NCBI GenBank assembly: GCA_033344895.1
Contig: JAWPMN010000001.1
Span: 4,038,001 to 4,102,000, forward strand
Direction of reading: 5' to 3'
Source: Alphaproteobacteria bacterium
GTDB lineage: Bacteria; Pseudomonadota; Alphaproteobacteria; UBA8366; Aestuariispiraceae
Length of the DNA: 64,000 nt
Positions 8,926-18,060 of the stretch are shown here, one piece after another. The notes under the pieces are model-generated. The model ran no database searches. It had not been told where the DNA came from and worked only from the letters and a program-made list of their open reading frames with translations. A program made the translations under genes and the position numbers. The stretch's first letter is position 1, and the number at the start of each line of letters is the position of its first letter.

Positions 8926-9828
8926 TCAATTGCAGTCCCCTTCCCCACCACCCGGCATACGGGCCCTGCAGTAATTCGTCCGGTGTTCAACGACACTATC
9001 CAGCTCCGCCCCTTTGAGGTCGGCCAGTTCAAAACTGGCCTGCTTCAGATTGGCCCCGACGAGGTCGGCATCCACAAGGCTTGCCCGGGTCAGATCGGCC
9101 CCGGCCAGCAAGGCATAGCTCAGTCTGGCACCTTCCAGATTGGCGCCGCTCAGATCCGCACCGTTCAGATTGGCCTGCGACAGATCCGCCCCGCTCAGAT
9201 CGGCCCCTTTCAAAATCGCCCCCTCCAGATTGGCGCCGCGCAGATTGGCCTCATCCAAAACCGCACCGGTCAGATCAGCCCCCCGAAGCACGGCCTTGTC
9301 CGCATAGGTTCGGGTCAGGATCGAATGGCGCAGATTTGCGGTCGTGAAGTCAGCGAAGGTCAGTTCCGTGGATTCCAGATTGGCCGAAACAAGGCGCGCG
9401 AACTCCAGTTTCGCACCGCGAAGGGTCGCGCCATAGAGGGCTGCCCCCGTCAAATCCGCTTTGCGCAAATCGGCGCCGGTGAGATCGGCCCGATTGAACT
9501 TGGCCAGGGCAAGGTTCGCGCTTTCGAAGCTGGTGCCTTCCAGCTTGGCGCGCTTGAAATCGACATCGAACATGTACGCCCCCCTGAAGTTTCCGTTCTT
9601 CAGGTCTACCCCTGCGAAATCGCGATATCGCAGGTCGCACAGGGGGCATTCGGTCTGGCCCTTTTCCGGTTCGAAACGACCGCCATCATAAGCACCGTGC
9701 ATTTCGGCCACGGGGCCGCATGCGACCGGCAACATTGCCAAGCCCGGCAAGAAGGCGCTCACGCATGCCCGCACGCCCAGCATGACCATCCGCTTCCAGT
9801 TGCGCCAAGCGACGGTTAATGGCGTCAT
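8926..9828 (-). CDS. exported pentapeptide-repeat protein
   Basis: About 300 aa. Residues about 65-285 are an almost uninterrupted run of A(D/N)LxG-type pentapeptides (ANLRGANLEGAILKGADLSG and so on), predicted to form a right-handed quadrilateral beta helix. The N-terminus has a basic start and a hydrophobic stretch (VMLGVRACVSAFLPGLAMLPVAC), so it is probably exported; the Cys after PVA does not make a canonical lipobox. A CPLCDL pair precedes the helix. GAGGAG touches an upstream ATG at 9834 but sits 6 nt from ATG 9828, which is preferred. It is the last gene of the exported-protein cassette, 40 bp after the second secretin-like gene. Confidence 0.87.
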   Translation of the reverse strand: MTPLTVAWRNWKRMVMLGVRACVSAFLPGLAMLPVACGPVAEMHGAYDGGRFEPEKGQTECPLCDLRYRDFAGVDLKNGNFRGAYMFDVDFKRAKLEGTSFESANLALAKFNRADLTGADLRKADLTGAALYGATLRGAKLEFARLVSANLESTELTFADFTTANLRHSILTRTYADKAVLRGADLTGAVLDEANLRGANLEGAILKGADLSGADLSQANLNGADLSGANLEGARLSYALLAGADLTRASLVDADLVGANLKQASFELADLKGAELDSVVEHRTNYCRARMPGGGEGDCN

Positions 9829-9868
9829 CTTCATCTCCTCGCCCGGCGAGCCTCCTTGTGGCCTGCCG

Positions 9869-11785
9869 TCAGTAATAGAGAAACTCCGCCACCTTGTTCA
9901 GGCGCTGGCGGAGGGTCGACTGGTTCGACCATTGCTCCAGTTCAACATCGCCCGTGCGAAACTCCCGATAGAGCGAACTGTCCTGCATGTGATGAAAGAC
10001 CGAGGCCCAATTCGGATACGGCTTGAACCAGTCGCTGTAGCGCGCGCGCAATTCGTCCACGGGTCCGCTCCCCGACCCTTTGCCCGCCGCCGCAGATGCT
10101 TCAGAACGGTAGATGTAATTCGGCCGTCTCGGGGTCAGCAGAATGAGAACGGACTTCTCGAAATCCTGCGTCGTTTTCCGCGAGAACAGGTACTGAACCC
10201 CCGGAATGTCCTGGAGGATTGGGACTCCATCGCGATTTCTCTCGCCTTCCTTCTCGCTCAACCCGGAGAGGATCATCGTCTCTCCGAAACGCATGATGGC
10301 ATTGGTCTTCACCTCGGTCTTCGAGGTGTCGATCCGGAAGGTATAAATCACCGATGTCGTATTCGGCGTCGAAAGGAACTGCCGTTCCGCAAAGACGCTC
10401 AGCTTGATGCGGCCGTCGTCGAGAAATTCGGGCAGAACCCTCAACATGATGCCGATATCCTCGTTTGCGGAGATCGGCGTGATGTCGTCCCCACCGACCA
10501 CGACCTTGGCATCGATGTTGATCCCCGAGAAAAACTCAGACTCCTCATTGTCCAGGGCAATCAGGCTGGGCCGGGCAAGGATCTCACTGCGGGCAGAGTT
10601 CGCGTTGGCGATGTTCAGGGCATACTCGATCTGCTTCAGACCGATCGCCTTGGTGATCGTCTCCGTGTTGTTTCCGTATTCCTTCCGGCGGGTCATCTGA
10701 TAGGACAGCCCGGAAGAGCCAAAAGTATCGGCGCCGAACTGCAGGGTCAGGCCGCTCAACAGATTGACGCCCTTCGCCGTGCTGATGTTCTCTTCCGTGC
10801 GCAGGATGACCACGTCGACGATTACCATGTTTTCGTCATCGTGCTCCGCCTCGATCAGCTGACGGCGTTTCGTATCCTCCGCCCGCGCCACCTCCAGATC
10901 GAAGCCGCCGCTATCATGCCCGGGACCGTGGAAGATATCAGTGTCATGATCGGTCTCCTCGTCCTGCCAGTCCCCGACAGGCGGCAGCGGCGTGTCCTCG
11001 ACCGCACCGGTTGGCGCGCGGTTCGGCAAGGGGGATTCCTGGAATTGAGACATCAAGTGGGGCCGATTTTGCCGTTCGTGAAATCGGCGCCAGCCCGATA
11101 TGCGTGACTCGACAACCCTGTAATCCAGGGAATCGACGCCGGCATCCCGGTACCGCCCGAGAAGTCGAACGGAATCCTGCACATTGCCGAGGGCCGCATT
11201 GACCACCGCGGCCGCACGCAGTTCATTGGGAGAGAAGGCTTTCCGCCGTGACAACTGGTTCAGGGCGGCGGCGGCGGTCGCAGGATCGCCGACATAGTAG
11301 GAGGCCGCCGCCAGACCGTAGAGGACTCCAGGATCATCCTTGTTGAACAGTGCGGCTTCCGCGAATTGCGCCCTTGCCTCTCTGAAACGACGGCGTTCCA
11401 TCAACAGCAAGCCCATCTGATGCCGCGCGACCCAGTTGCTGGGATCGAATTTGATCGCCAGCTTGTAGCCTTCCTCTGCCAGCGGATACAGCGAGACCTG
11501 CCCGTTCGCTGCCTGCAGGTGATAGGCCAGCCCGTTCAGGAACTGGATGTATGAATTGGTGACATCGAGCTTCAGCGCCTGGTTGAAGCGCAGGGATGCC
11601 ATTTCATAGTCCCCGGCTTCCAGCAGTCGCATTCCGTTCTTTGCCAGAGATAGCGGCGCAGACCTTGGCCATTCGGATTCGGTGGGTTCGTCGGTTTTCG
11701 TAACGGAAAGGAAGTCACCAGCCGTGGCGCATCCGGTCAGCGCCAAGGCGATGGTCAATCCCAGGATCGATTGCTTGATGCCCAT
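9869..11785 (-). CDS. TPR-secretin lipoprotein (copy 2)
   Basis: 638 aa. A lipoprotein signal (LTIALALTGC, lipobox LTGC), TPR-like repeats at about 45-230, then a secretin (type II/III secretion) domain at about 320-555. The domain shows EILARPSLIALDNEES, GIMLRVLPEFLDDGRIKLSV, GVPILQDIPGVQYLFS and SVLILLTPRRP. Secretins form outer-membrane multimeric gates; here the usual periplasmic N-domains are replaced by TPRs. The C-terminus (ELRARYSDWFKPYPNWASVF) is shared with the adjacent paralogue. ATG 11785 has TGAGGT upstream and lies 8 bp after the previous stop; a longer reading to 11857 would overlap that gene. Confidence 0.85.
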   Translation of the reverse strand: MGIKQSILGLTIALALTGCATAGDFLSVTKTDEPTESEWPRSAPLSLAKNGMRLLEAGDYEMASLRFNQALKLDVTNSYIQFLNGLAYHLQAANGQVSLYPLAEEGYKLAIKFDPSNWVARHQMGLLLMERRRFREARAQFAEAALFNKDDPGVLYGLAAASYYVGDPATAAAALNQLSRRKAFSPNELRAAAVVNAALGNVQDSVRLLGRYRDAGVDSLDYRVVESRISGWRRFHERQNRPHLMSQFQESPLPNRAPTGAVEDTPLPPVGDWQDEETDHDTDIFHGPGHDSGGFDLEVARAEDTKRRQLIEAEHDDENMVIVDVVILRTEENISTAKGVNLLSGLTLQFGADTFGSSGLSYQMTRRKEYGNNTETITKAIGLKQIEYALNIANANSARSEILARPSLIALDNEESEFFSGINIDAKVVVGGDDITPISANEDIGIMLRVLPEFLDDGRIKLSVFAERQFLSTPNTTSVIYTFRIDTSKTEVKTNAIMRFGETMILSGLSEKEGERNRDGVPILQDIPGVQYLFSRKTTQDFEKSVLILLTPRRPNYIYRSEASAAAGKGSGSGPVDELRARYSDWFKPYPNWASVFHHMQDSSLYREFRTGDVELEQWSNQSTLRQRLNKVAEFLYY

Positions 11786-11793
11786 CACCGACC

Positions 11794-13680
11794 TCAGTAA
11801 TGCAGAAACTTCCTGGCGAGGGAGAGACGCTCCGCCAGGTTTCCGCTGCCGCCCCACTTTTCCATACTGACATCACCGGTTCTAAACTCCCGGTAGAGCT
11901 TGTTCTCCTGCAGGTGATTGAAGATGGAAGCCCAGTTGGGATAGGGCTTGAACCAGTCATTGTAGCGGGCGCGAAGCTCGGCAAGGGAGGATCCCTGCAC
12001 CTCTCCTTCCCGCACCCCGCCCTCCTCCGGGCGAAACAGGTATTGCGGGCGCCGCGGCGTCAGCAGGATGAGAACCGATTTCTGAAAATCCTGCGTCGTT
12101 TCCTTGGAAAAGAGATACTGAATCCCGGGAATATCCTGCAGCAAGGGCACGCCGTCCCGTCCTCGCTCCACTTCCTTCTCGCTCAAACCGCTCAGGATCA
12201 ACGTGTCCCCCAATCGCATCACGACATTGGCCTTCACATTGGTCTTGGACGTGTCGATCCGGTACTGGAACTGAATGGAGGTCGTATTCGGTGTGGTCAG
12301 GAATGTCCGTTCCGCCTCGACATTCAGTTTAACCCGTCCGTCCGGCAGGAAGGTCGGTGTCACGGCCAGCCGGACCCCGATATCCATTTCCACTTCGGCA
12401 CCGGTGCCGGACGTCGCGTCAGGCGCCGCGACGGCGGCCGCGTTGATGTAGTTCCCGGAAAAGAACTCGGATTCAAGACCATCCACCGCAAGCAGGCTTG
12501 GCCGCGCCAGAATTTCGTTTCTCCGCGTGTTGGAATTGGCGATGTTCAACGAGTATTCCAGTGCCTTCAGGCTGATTGCCTTGACCACGGACACGGACTT
12601 GCTGGCGATGGTTTCAGACCGCTCCGTCTTGAAGCCAAGCCCCGCATTGTTGAAGTCGCCATCCCCAAACTGAAGTGTCAGACCACTCAGCAAATTGACC
12701 CCTTTCGAGGTCGTCAGGTTTTCCTCCGTTCGGACGATGACGACATCGACGATGACGGAATCGATCGGCTCCTCATCGCCATCAAGGGACGGATCGTCGA
12801 AATCTCGATCGTCGTTGTCCAGGTCATATTCGGTCGCTTCACGAATTGCTTCCTCCGGGTCGATCGGCTGATCGCCGTCCTCCTGATAGGCCGGGTCATA
12901 GGCGGGATCGTAGCCCTGGGTCAGATGCAGATGGGGCGCCCTGCCGCCCTGCGCATGGAACGCCTCCCAGTCCTGCAACCGGCGTGTCAGTCGGGTCAGG
13001 ACCGCCTCATTCGTTTCGAATGTCCGATACTGCGTCAGGTAACTGCCCGCCTCTCCGGCCTTTCCGACAGCGGCCATGACGAGTGCGGACGCGCGAAGGG
13101 CCCGTGGTGACGGTTCCGCAACCGAGGTCAGGCGATTCAGGAAGCCGGCTGCGGCCACAGGGTCATGGGCATAATAGGATGCCACGGCAAGACTATAGAG
13201 GATGTCAGTGTCGTCCTCCCGATACAGGGCTGCCTCGGAAAATGCCTCCCTGGCGGCCGGAAAATTCCTGTTCCGCATCTCGATCAGGCCAAGCTGATAA
13301 TGCGCCATCCAGTTGCTGTGATCGAACTTCACAGCCAACCGATATCCCTCGACCGCCAATGGATAGTGGGCTGAATTGCCCTGATCGGCCTGCAGGTGGT
13401 AGGCCAGTGCGGCAAGGTAATGCAGATAGGAATTGGTCGGATCCATCTGCAGGGCATTGTTGAAGAGGGCAGAGGCATGTTCGAAATGGCCCTGCTCCAC
13501 CATGTCGATCCCCATTTCGGCGAACCGAACCGGTTCGTTTTCGCCTGCGGCACGCGACACGGGCTGGTCGCCCACCGGCGATGTCTCGAACATCTGGCAC
13601 CCGCCCGTCAACGGCATGAGGACGAAACAAGCCAACGCAAGGAGGGCATTGCGCAATAGCTGGCAGACTGTGGTCATCAT
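11794..13680 (-). CDS. TPR-secretin lipoprotein (copy 1)
   Basis: 628 aa, paralogue of the next gene. A lipoprotein-like signal (CFVLMPLTGGC), TPR repeats at about 50-240, an acidic linker (DLDNDDRDFDDPSLDGDEEP), and a secretin domain at about 300-550. The domain shows EILARPSLLAVDGLES, IGVRLAVTPTFLPDGRVKLNV, GVPLLQDIPGIQYLFS and SVLILLTPRRPQYLF. The conserved tail is ELRARYNDWFKPYPNWASIF. ATG 13680 (or 13677 next to it) follows GGAGTAGGGGGC and lies 5 bp after the TAXI gene's stop. The two paralogues may form a mixed outer-membrane ring (inference). Confidence 0.84.
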   Translation of the reverse strand: MMTTVCQLLRNALLALACFVLMPLTGGCQMFETSPVGDQPVSRAAGENEPVRFAEMGIDMVEQGHFEHASALFNNALQMDPTNSYLHYLAALAYHLQADQGNSAHYPLAVEGYRLAVKFDHSNWMAHYQLGLIEMRNRNFPAAREAFSEAALYREDDTDILYSLAVASYYAHDPVAAAGFLNRLTSVAEPSPRALRASALVMAAVGKAGEAGSYLTQYRTFETNEAVLTRLTRRLQDWEAFHAQGGRAPHLHLTQGYDPAYDPAYQEDGDQPIDPEEAIREATEYDLDNDDRDFDDPSLDGDEEPIDSVIVDVVIVRTEENLTTSKGVNLLSGLTLQFGDGDFNNAGLGFKTERSETIASKSVSVVKAISLKALEYSLNIANSNTRRNEILARPSLLAVDGLESEFFSGNYINAAAVAAPDATSGTGAEVEMDIGVRLAVTPTFLPDGRVKLNVEAERTFLTTPNTTSIQFQYRIDTSKTNVKANVVMRLGDTLILSGLSEKEVERGRDGVPLLQDIPGIQYLFSKETTQDFQKSVLILLTPRRPQYLFRPEEGGVREGEVQGSSLAELRARYNDWFKPYPNWASIFNHLQENKLYREFRTGDVSMEKWGGSGNLAERLSLARKFLHY

Positions 13681-13685
13681 GCCCC

Positions 13686-14747
13686 CTACTCCCACCAGCC
13701 GGAAACACTAGTGCGCCCGGTACCGAACTCAATTCCGGCCGCACGAAAATATTCCACCGCACCGGCATGAAGCGGCAGAACGTCCCCGGCTTCTACAAGG
13801 TCCTTTGTTTCCGAGCGCCGTGCCCGGGAATAACGGGTCCTGGCCTCCTCCATCTCCAATGCGTGCAGGGATTGGGCGAGCACGGACACGGTCGCGTCAT
13901 GCAGCTGGGTGCTGGAAACGAGGACGACCTCCGTACTGACGGTCACGATGTCGTCAGAATTCCAGGGAAAAACATCGCCCGGTATCGTCGCGACTTCAAA
14001 GAACGGACCCGAATTCAGGACATCGACCAGTTCCTGGGCTGTCAGGGTCAGAAAACGTGCATCGCATTCCTGCGTCAGACGATCATAGAATTCCGATGGA
14101 ACCGGCAGCGCTTGGAATACAGCATCAACAGCACCGTTGCAGAAGGCATCCCCTGCTGCATCGCGGGGCAGTTCGTGCACCATTTCAAAATCACTGTCGT
14201 TCCAGTCGGCAAGATCGAAGACCAAACGCGCAAATGCGCGCTCTCCCGACCCGGGATTGCCGACATTGACGCGCCGACCCCGCAAATCCTCCAGGGTTTC
14301 GATGTCGGAGAATGCCGGGACCAGTATCACCATCGGGCTGTCATAGACCGTTGCGATGGCCCGGATCTGCGGAAACGGGCCGTCTTCTCCAAAGGCACCC
14401 TCCCCACGATATGCCTCATAGGCCAGATCGGCGCGCGTGATCACCACATCCATTTCGCCGGATCGCAGCGCATTGATGTTGAAGATCGAGCCCCCCGTCG
14501 CATAGGTCCGGCATCTCACACCATGTCCGTGACGTCCGGAATTGATTCCGTCACACAGGTTCAGGCCCGCTTCATGCGAGACGCCGGCCTGCATTCCCGC
14601 CCCAAGCGCGATGTACTTGTCCATCGCCACCGCGGGAGGGATGACGCCCATCAGGGAGGCGGCAACAGTCATTGCGAAGATTCCAGCCAAAAAAAGATTC
14701 CGGAGATCTGTCCCTTCCGCTGGCCGGCCCATTGCGCTGATGCTCAT
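13686..14747 (-). CDS. TAXI-family TRAP-type periplasmic solute-binding protein
   Basis: 353 aa. A signal peptide (LFLAGIFAMTVAASLMGVIPPAVA), then a TAXI/NMT1-like fold: YIALGAGMQAGVSHEAGLNLCDGIN, RCRTYATGGSIFNINALRSGEMDVVITRADLAYEAY, LRGRRVNVGNPGSGERAFARLV. TAXI proteins normally feed fused TRAP DctQM permeases; no such permease is in the window. GGGGGAGG upstream supports ATG 14747, 25 bp after the lectin-like gene. It may be a periplasmic sensor or chaperone of the cassette rather than an importer subunit; this is inference. Confidence 0.85.
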   Translation of the reverse strand: MSISAMGRPAEGTDLRNLFLAGIFAMTVAASLMGVIPPAVAMDKYIALGAGMQAGVSHEAGLNLCDGINSGRHGHGVRCRTYATGGSIFNINALRSGEMDVVITRADLAYEAYRGEGAFGEDGPFPQIRAIATVYDSPMVILVPAFSDIETLEDLRGRRVNVGNPGSGERAFARLVFDLADWNDSDFEMVHELPRDAAGDAFCNGAVDAVFQALPVPSEFYDRLTQECDARFLTLTAQELVDVLNSGPFFEVATIPGDVFPWNSDDIVTVSTEVVLVSSTQLHDATVSVLAQSLHALEMEEARTRYSRARRSETKDLVEAGDVLPLHAGAVEYFRAAGIEFGTGRTSVSGWWE

Positions 14748-14772
14748 CGCCGCCTCCCCCGTCTCGAGGTCA

Positions 14773-17700
14773 CTACTGGCCGAGGGCATTCACAACGGCG
14801 CGTTCCACGGCGGGCGGACGATGAGCCTTCAATCGCTCATCGATTGCAGCCTGCGCGGCTTTGGCATCGCCGACCGGTGCGATGGAGCGCCAGTACGCCT
14901 GTTCCTTCGCCTGGGCGGCATCCATGTAATCCGGATAGGCATACATCAGCGGCACACCGCCGAAGTCGCGATTGAAGATTTCGACATTGAAGGTCGCGCC
15001 GGACCCACGATCGTTCCAGACCCATTTCATGTCTTCCATATCGACATACGACACGGTGGACGGGCTTGCCTTGATGCAGGCAATGGAGTCCGGCCAGGGC
15101 TTTAGATCGGACGTATTGTTGGTCACGAAGCCGACGGCGGTGAAGCCAACCGGACAGCGCGGCATCCAGATGGACCCGTCGGTCTTCGCCCCGGAACAGC
15201 GATCACTCCAGACAAAGTCGAAATCCTCCGGATACTCCCACCAGACTCCCTTACCCTTCCGGGCATTGCAGATCTGGCGCAGTTCACGGGGTTCGTCATA
15301 GCCGCTCTGAATATAGTCGCCCAGGCTGATGCAATCCTTGGGGTTGTCCAGGCGCGGGCGCCAGAACGAGCCGTCATTGTCGCCGCCCGAGCCACGATCG
15401 CTCCACACCCATTCAGCCTTGGCCGGTTTGACGCGCGCCTCGGTATACAGACCCGACGGCTCGCTGCCGATCCCCTGGTCCAGCTCCGCCATGTATTCGT
15501 CATAGCCCTGAACGGTGAGGAAAATGACCTTGTTGAAGGCTTCCAGTTCCTTGCCGGTGAGGCCGAGTTCCTTTTTCGCGAATTCGGGACCGTGCTGGGC
15601 CAGAAATTCCTTCAGTGCCATCTCCGCCGCCTTGCCAGCGCCATACTTGGCAGCACCGGCGGGGGTATACTTGCTCAACTCGCCCTTAAGCTTCCATGCG
15701 CGCAAGATGTATTTCACACGCAGTTCCAGATAGATGCGGAAGGGATCCTGACTCCAGTCCACCTCAAAGATCGGTCCTACGAGATAATCCTTGATCACGG
15801 GCGTTTCGTAGATCCGCCTGGCAGCCGCGTTTACGTCGCCCTTCAGAAGGTTGGTGAGAACGTCCTTCTTGAGGTTGTGGATTTCCTCAATGTCGCCGGC
15901 AACGGCACGCGCCCAGGATTCTGTTCCCTTGGAACCGAAATCCTCCACGAGCTTTCCGATCGTCTTCATGTGAGATTGGGGAATTTCCTGGGTCAGGGCC
16001 CCGGCGAGGGTAAAGACCTGCCCATAGGGGCTGCCTTGAGAGGCAATCTTGCCCAAGGCACCGGCTGCCCCTTTCAGATCATTGTTCCTGATCGCGGTCA
16101 GCGTCGCCGAGATGTTTTCTTCCAGCTTGCCGTATTGCGCCTTTGCGTGCAGCGCAACCCAGGAAAACGGTTCCTTGGGCTTGCAGCTGCTGGCCCCCGG
16201 AACCGTGTCGTCCCGCCCCGGGAAGGTGTGCAGGATCTGGTCATTGTTGCCTGACTGGATGGCGACGGGATACCCCAGCATGTCGACATCGAAGCGCATA
16301 ATGCCGGATGTCAGGCTTTCGAAATCCTTCCAACTGCCGTTGCCACTGCCGGAAGCCCGGGGCCGCATGATCTTCCCATCGGCACTCAGATACCAGGGCA
16401 TCCCGTTCATCGATACATGGATGTCCACGGCGTCCTGCTTGAAGACCGACCAGCTGTTCTTGTTCAGATCGACATACAGCGCCCCATGCCCGGACCCGGC
16501 GAACCAAAGCCGCCTGTTATCCGGATCCGCGGAAATCCGCATCGGCTGTTCGGCGATCGAATCCGGCTTGCCGTCACCCATGACGACAACCGCCTGCTGC
16601 GGATTACGTCCCTTGATCTGAAAGACCGTCCAGAGGCCGTTCTTGCGTCGGTTCCATTCCTGATGATGGATCTTGCCGTCATATCTGTCACCGGCGACCA
16701 GTTGCCGGCCGTGTTTGACGTCGGTGATCGTGAACCCGCCGCCCCGCTGCAGATCAAAGCGCCATCGGGCGTTTGCCTTGGCGCGCCATTCCGGATTGTT
16801 GGGCTTGGCGTATATGCGGCCATCATAGCCGTCGCCGGCGGCGAACAGCTGGCTGCCGTCTCGCGAGACGAGCCAGACGCTGCATTCCTTGCGGTCTGCC
16901 AGTTCGATACGCCATTCCGCCGCTTCATAAAGATAACCATCACCGTGGTTGCCATCCTTCCAGCGCAGCGATTTCCGATGCTTTGCATCGTCGAGCCGGA
17001 AGATGCCGTCTTGCGGGAACTTGCAGGCCGGGCCCTTGGTGATTTTCTCATAGTACAGCGGCTGCGCCACATGCAGGGTCCACCACTGCTCCGGCCGATT
17101 CCGCAATACAAGTGATTGCTCGACATCCTGATGATAGACACTGCCGTCGAAGTTCTGTCCGGAGACGAGCGCCCGGCCGTGCTTGTAATCGACCAGCATC
17201 ACCCGACCATCTTCTCCGCTGACAAGGCGCCACATCGCATTTGTGCGGTCCTGATGCGGCTGCAGATAAATCTGATTGTCGTGGGAATCCCCGGCGACGA
17301 GATATCTCTCCGGATTGGTGCTGTCGCGCAGCCGGAACAGGCACGCATCTTCGACCTTCTCGAAGTTCCAGACAGCCTCATCGTCATAGGGCTGGGTGTT
17401 CCGGTTGATCGCATTGTGCTCCGGCTGACTGCGATTTCCTGCGATCAGGCCGCGCCCGTGCTTGGCATCCGTCAAAATGTAGAATTTCGATTTCGTCGGA
17501 AGCGTGCAAAGCACCTTGCCCGGGGCGCGCTTGTTCTTGCCGCTGGATGTCATGGAACTCATCATCTTCACGGCTGACATGGAACTCTTGCCGCCGCTAA
17601 GCAGACGCCAGTTCCTGTTGTCGAAGAAATAGACCTCACCGTCTTCGCCGAGCATGTATGGGGTCTGTCCGTCATAGGCCAGATCCCGGACCAGTACCGG

Positions 17701-18060
17701 CGCCTCCGCCAGTTCGCTGGTGGCTTCGCAGCGCCCGTTCGACAGATTTCTGTCGTAGACGATGACCCGGCGGTTGTCCGACGCCGCCAACCCCTGCGAC
17801 CCGTGTGCGGCTACCTTTGTGGCGTAGAAGTTGTTGGGGCGTGGACATTCGGTCCAGCCGCTGCCGGAGCGCGCGAAATTCATGTAGAGTTGGCCGGATT
17901 TGTTGATGCTCCATTTGACCATCTTGCCGGCGGCCACTTCCCTGCCCTTACCCCATCCCTCCCAGCGGATATTCGCGGCAGATGCCGGAACGGCGGCGCT
18001 GAACACGAACCCCAGAAGCGCGCCGGCTGCGGTCCAGCGACCAAGTATGGAATATGACAT
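14773..18060 (-). CDS. large secreted lectin-like protein with Vps62-type repeats
   Basis: 1095 aa. A signal peptide ends around ASA28. Residues about 40-190 resemble a beta-propeller or tectonin (repeated Trp/Gly blades). Residues about 190-490 hold six degenerate repeats of the form D-x-KHGRxLVAGD-x-YDGxIY...W, a ricin-B/beta-trefoil-like pattern suggesting carbohydrate binding. A further tectonin-like part and an alpha-helical section (about 640-860) follow. The last 220 residues contain three Vps62/DUF946 units (VWSDRGSGGDNDGSFWRP, VWSDRCSGAKTDGSIWMP, VWNDRGSGATFNVEIF). ATG 18060 lies 9 nt after GGAGAGGA. It is the first gene of the exported cassette; function unknown, surface or secreted lectin likely. 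Confidence 0.75.
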   Translation of the reverse strand: MSYSILGRWTAAGALLGFVFSAAVPASAANIRWEGWGKGREVAAGKMVKWSINKSGQLYMNFARSGSGWTECPRPNNFYATKVAAHGSQGLAASDNRRVIVYDRNLSNGRCEATSELAEAPVLVRDLAYDGQTPYMLGEDGEVYFFDNRNWRLLSGGKSSMSAVKMMSSMTSSGKNKRAPGKVLCTLPTKSKFYILTDAKHGRGLIAGNRSQPEHNAINRNTQPYDDEAVWNFEKVEDACLFRLRDSTNPERYLVAGDSHDNQIYLQPHQDRTNAMWRLVSGEDGRVMLVDYKHGRALVSGQNFDGSVYHQDVEQSLVLRNRPEQWWTLHVAQPLYYEKITKGPACKFPQDGIFRLDDAKHRKSLRWKDGNHGDGYLYEAAEWRIELADRKECSVWLVSRDGSQLFAAGDGYDGRIYAKPNNPEWRAKANARWRFDLQRGGGFTITDVKHGRQLVAGDRYDGKIHHQEWNRRKNGLWTVFQIKGRNPQQAVVVMGDGKPDSIAEQPMRISADPDNRRLWFAGSGHGALYVDLNKNSWSVFKQDAVDIHVSMNGMPWYLSADGKIMRPRASGSGNGSWKDFESLTSGIMRFDVDMLGYPVAIQSGNNDQILHTFPGRDDTVPGASSCKPKEPFSWVALHAKAQYGKLEENISATLTAIRNNDLKGAAGALGKIASQGSPYGQVFTLAGALTQEIPQSHMKTIGKLVEDFGSKGTESWARAVAGDIEEIHNLKKDVLTNLLKGDVNAAARRIYETPVIKDYLVGPIFEVDWSQDPFRIYLELRVKYILRAWKLKGELSKYTPAGAAKYGAGKAAEMALKEFLAQHGPEFAKKELGLTGKELEAFNKVIFLTVQGYDEYMAELDQGIGSEPSGLYTEARVKPAKAEWVWSDRGSGGDNDGSFWRPRLDNPKDCISLGDYIQSGYDEPRELRQICNARKGKGVWWEYPEDFDFVWSDRCSGAKTDGSIWMPRCPVGFTAVGFVTNNTSDLKPWPDSIACIKASPSTVSYVDMEDMKWVWNDRGSGATFNVEIFNRDFGGVPLMYAYPDYMDAAQAKEQAYWRSIAPVGDAKAAQAAIDERLKAHRPPAVERAVVNALGQ

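Noticed and set aside
9000-9560. Regularly repeated short DNA words resembling a repeat array or CRISPR
   Set aside because: The period is 15 nt and corresponds to pentapeptide codons of the pentapeptide-repeat gene; there are no unique spacers and no cas genes.
9782-13110. Long open plus-strand frames opposite the two secretin genes
   Set aside because: Both minus-strand genes show complete secretin motifs; the mirrored frames are products of codon bias and resemble each other only because the genes are paralogues.
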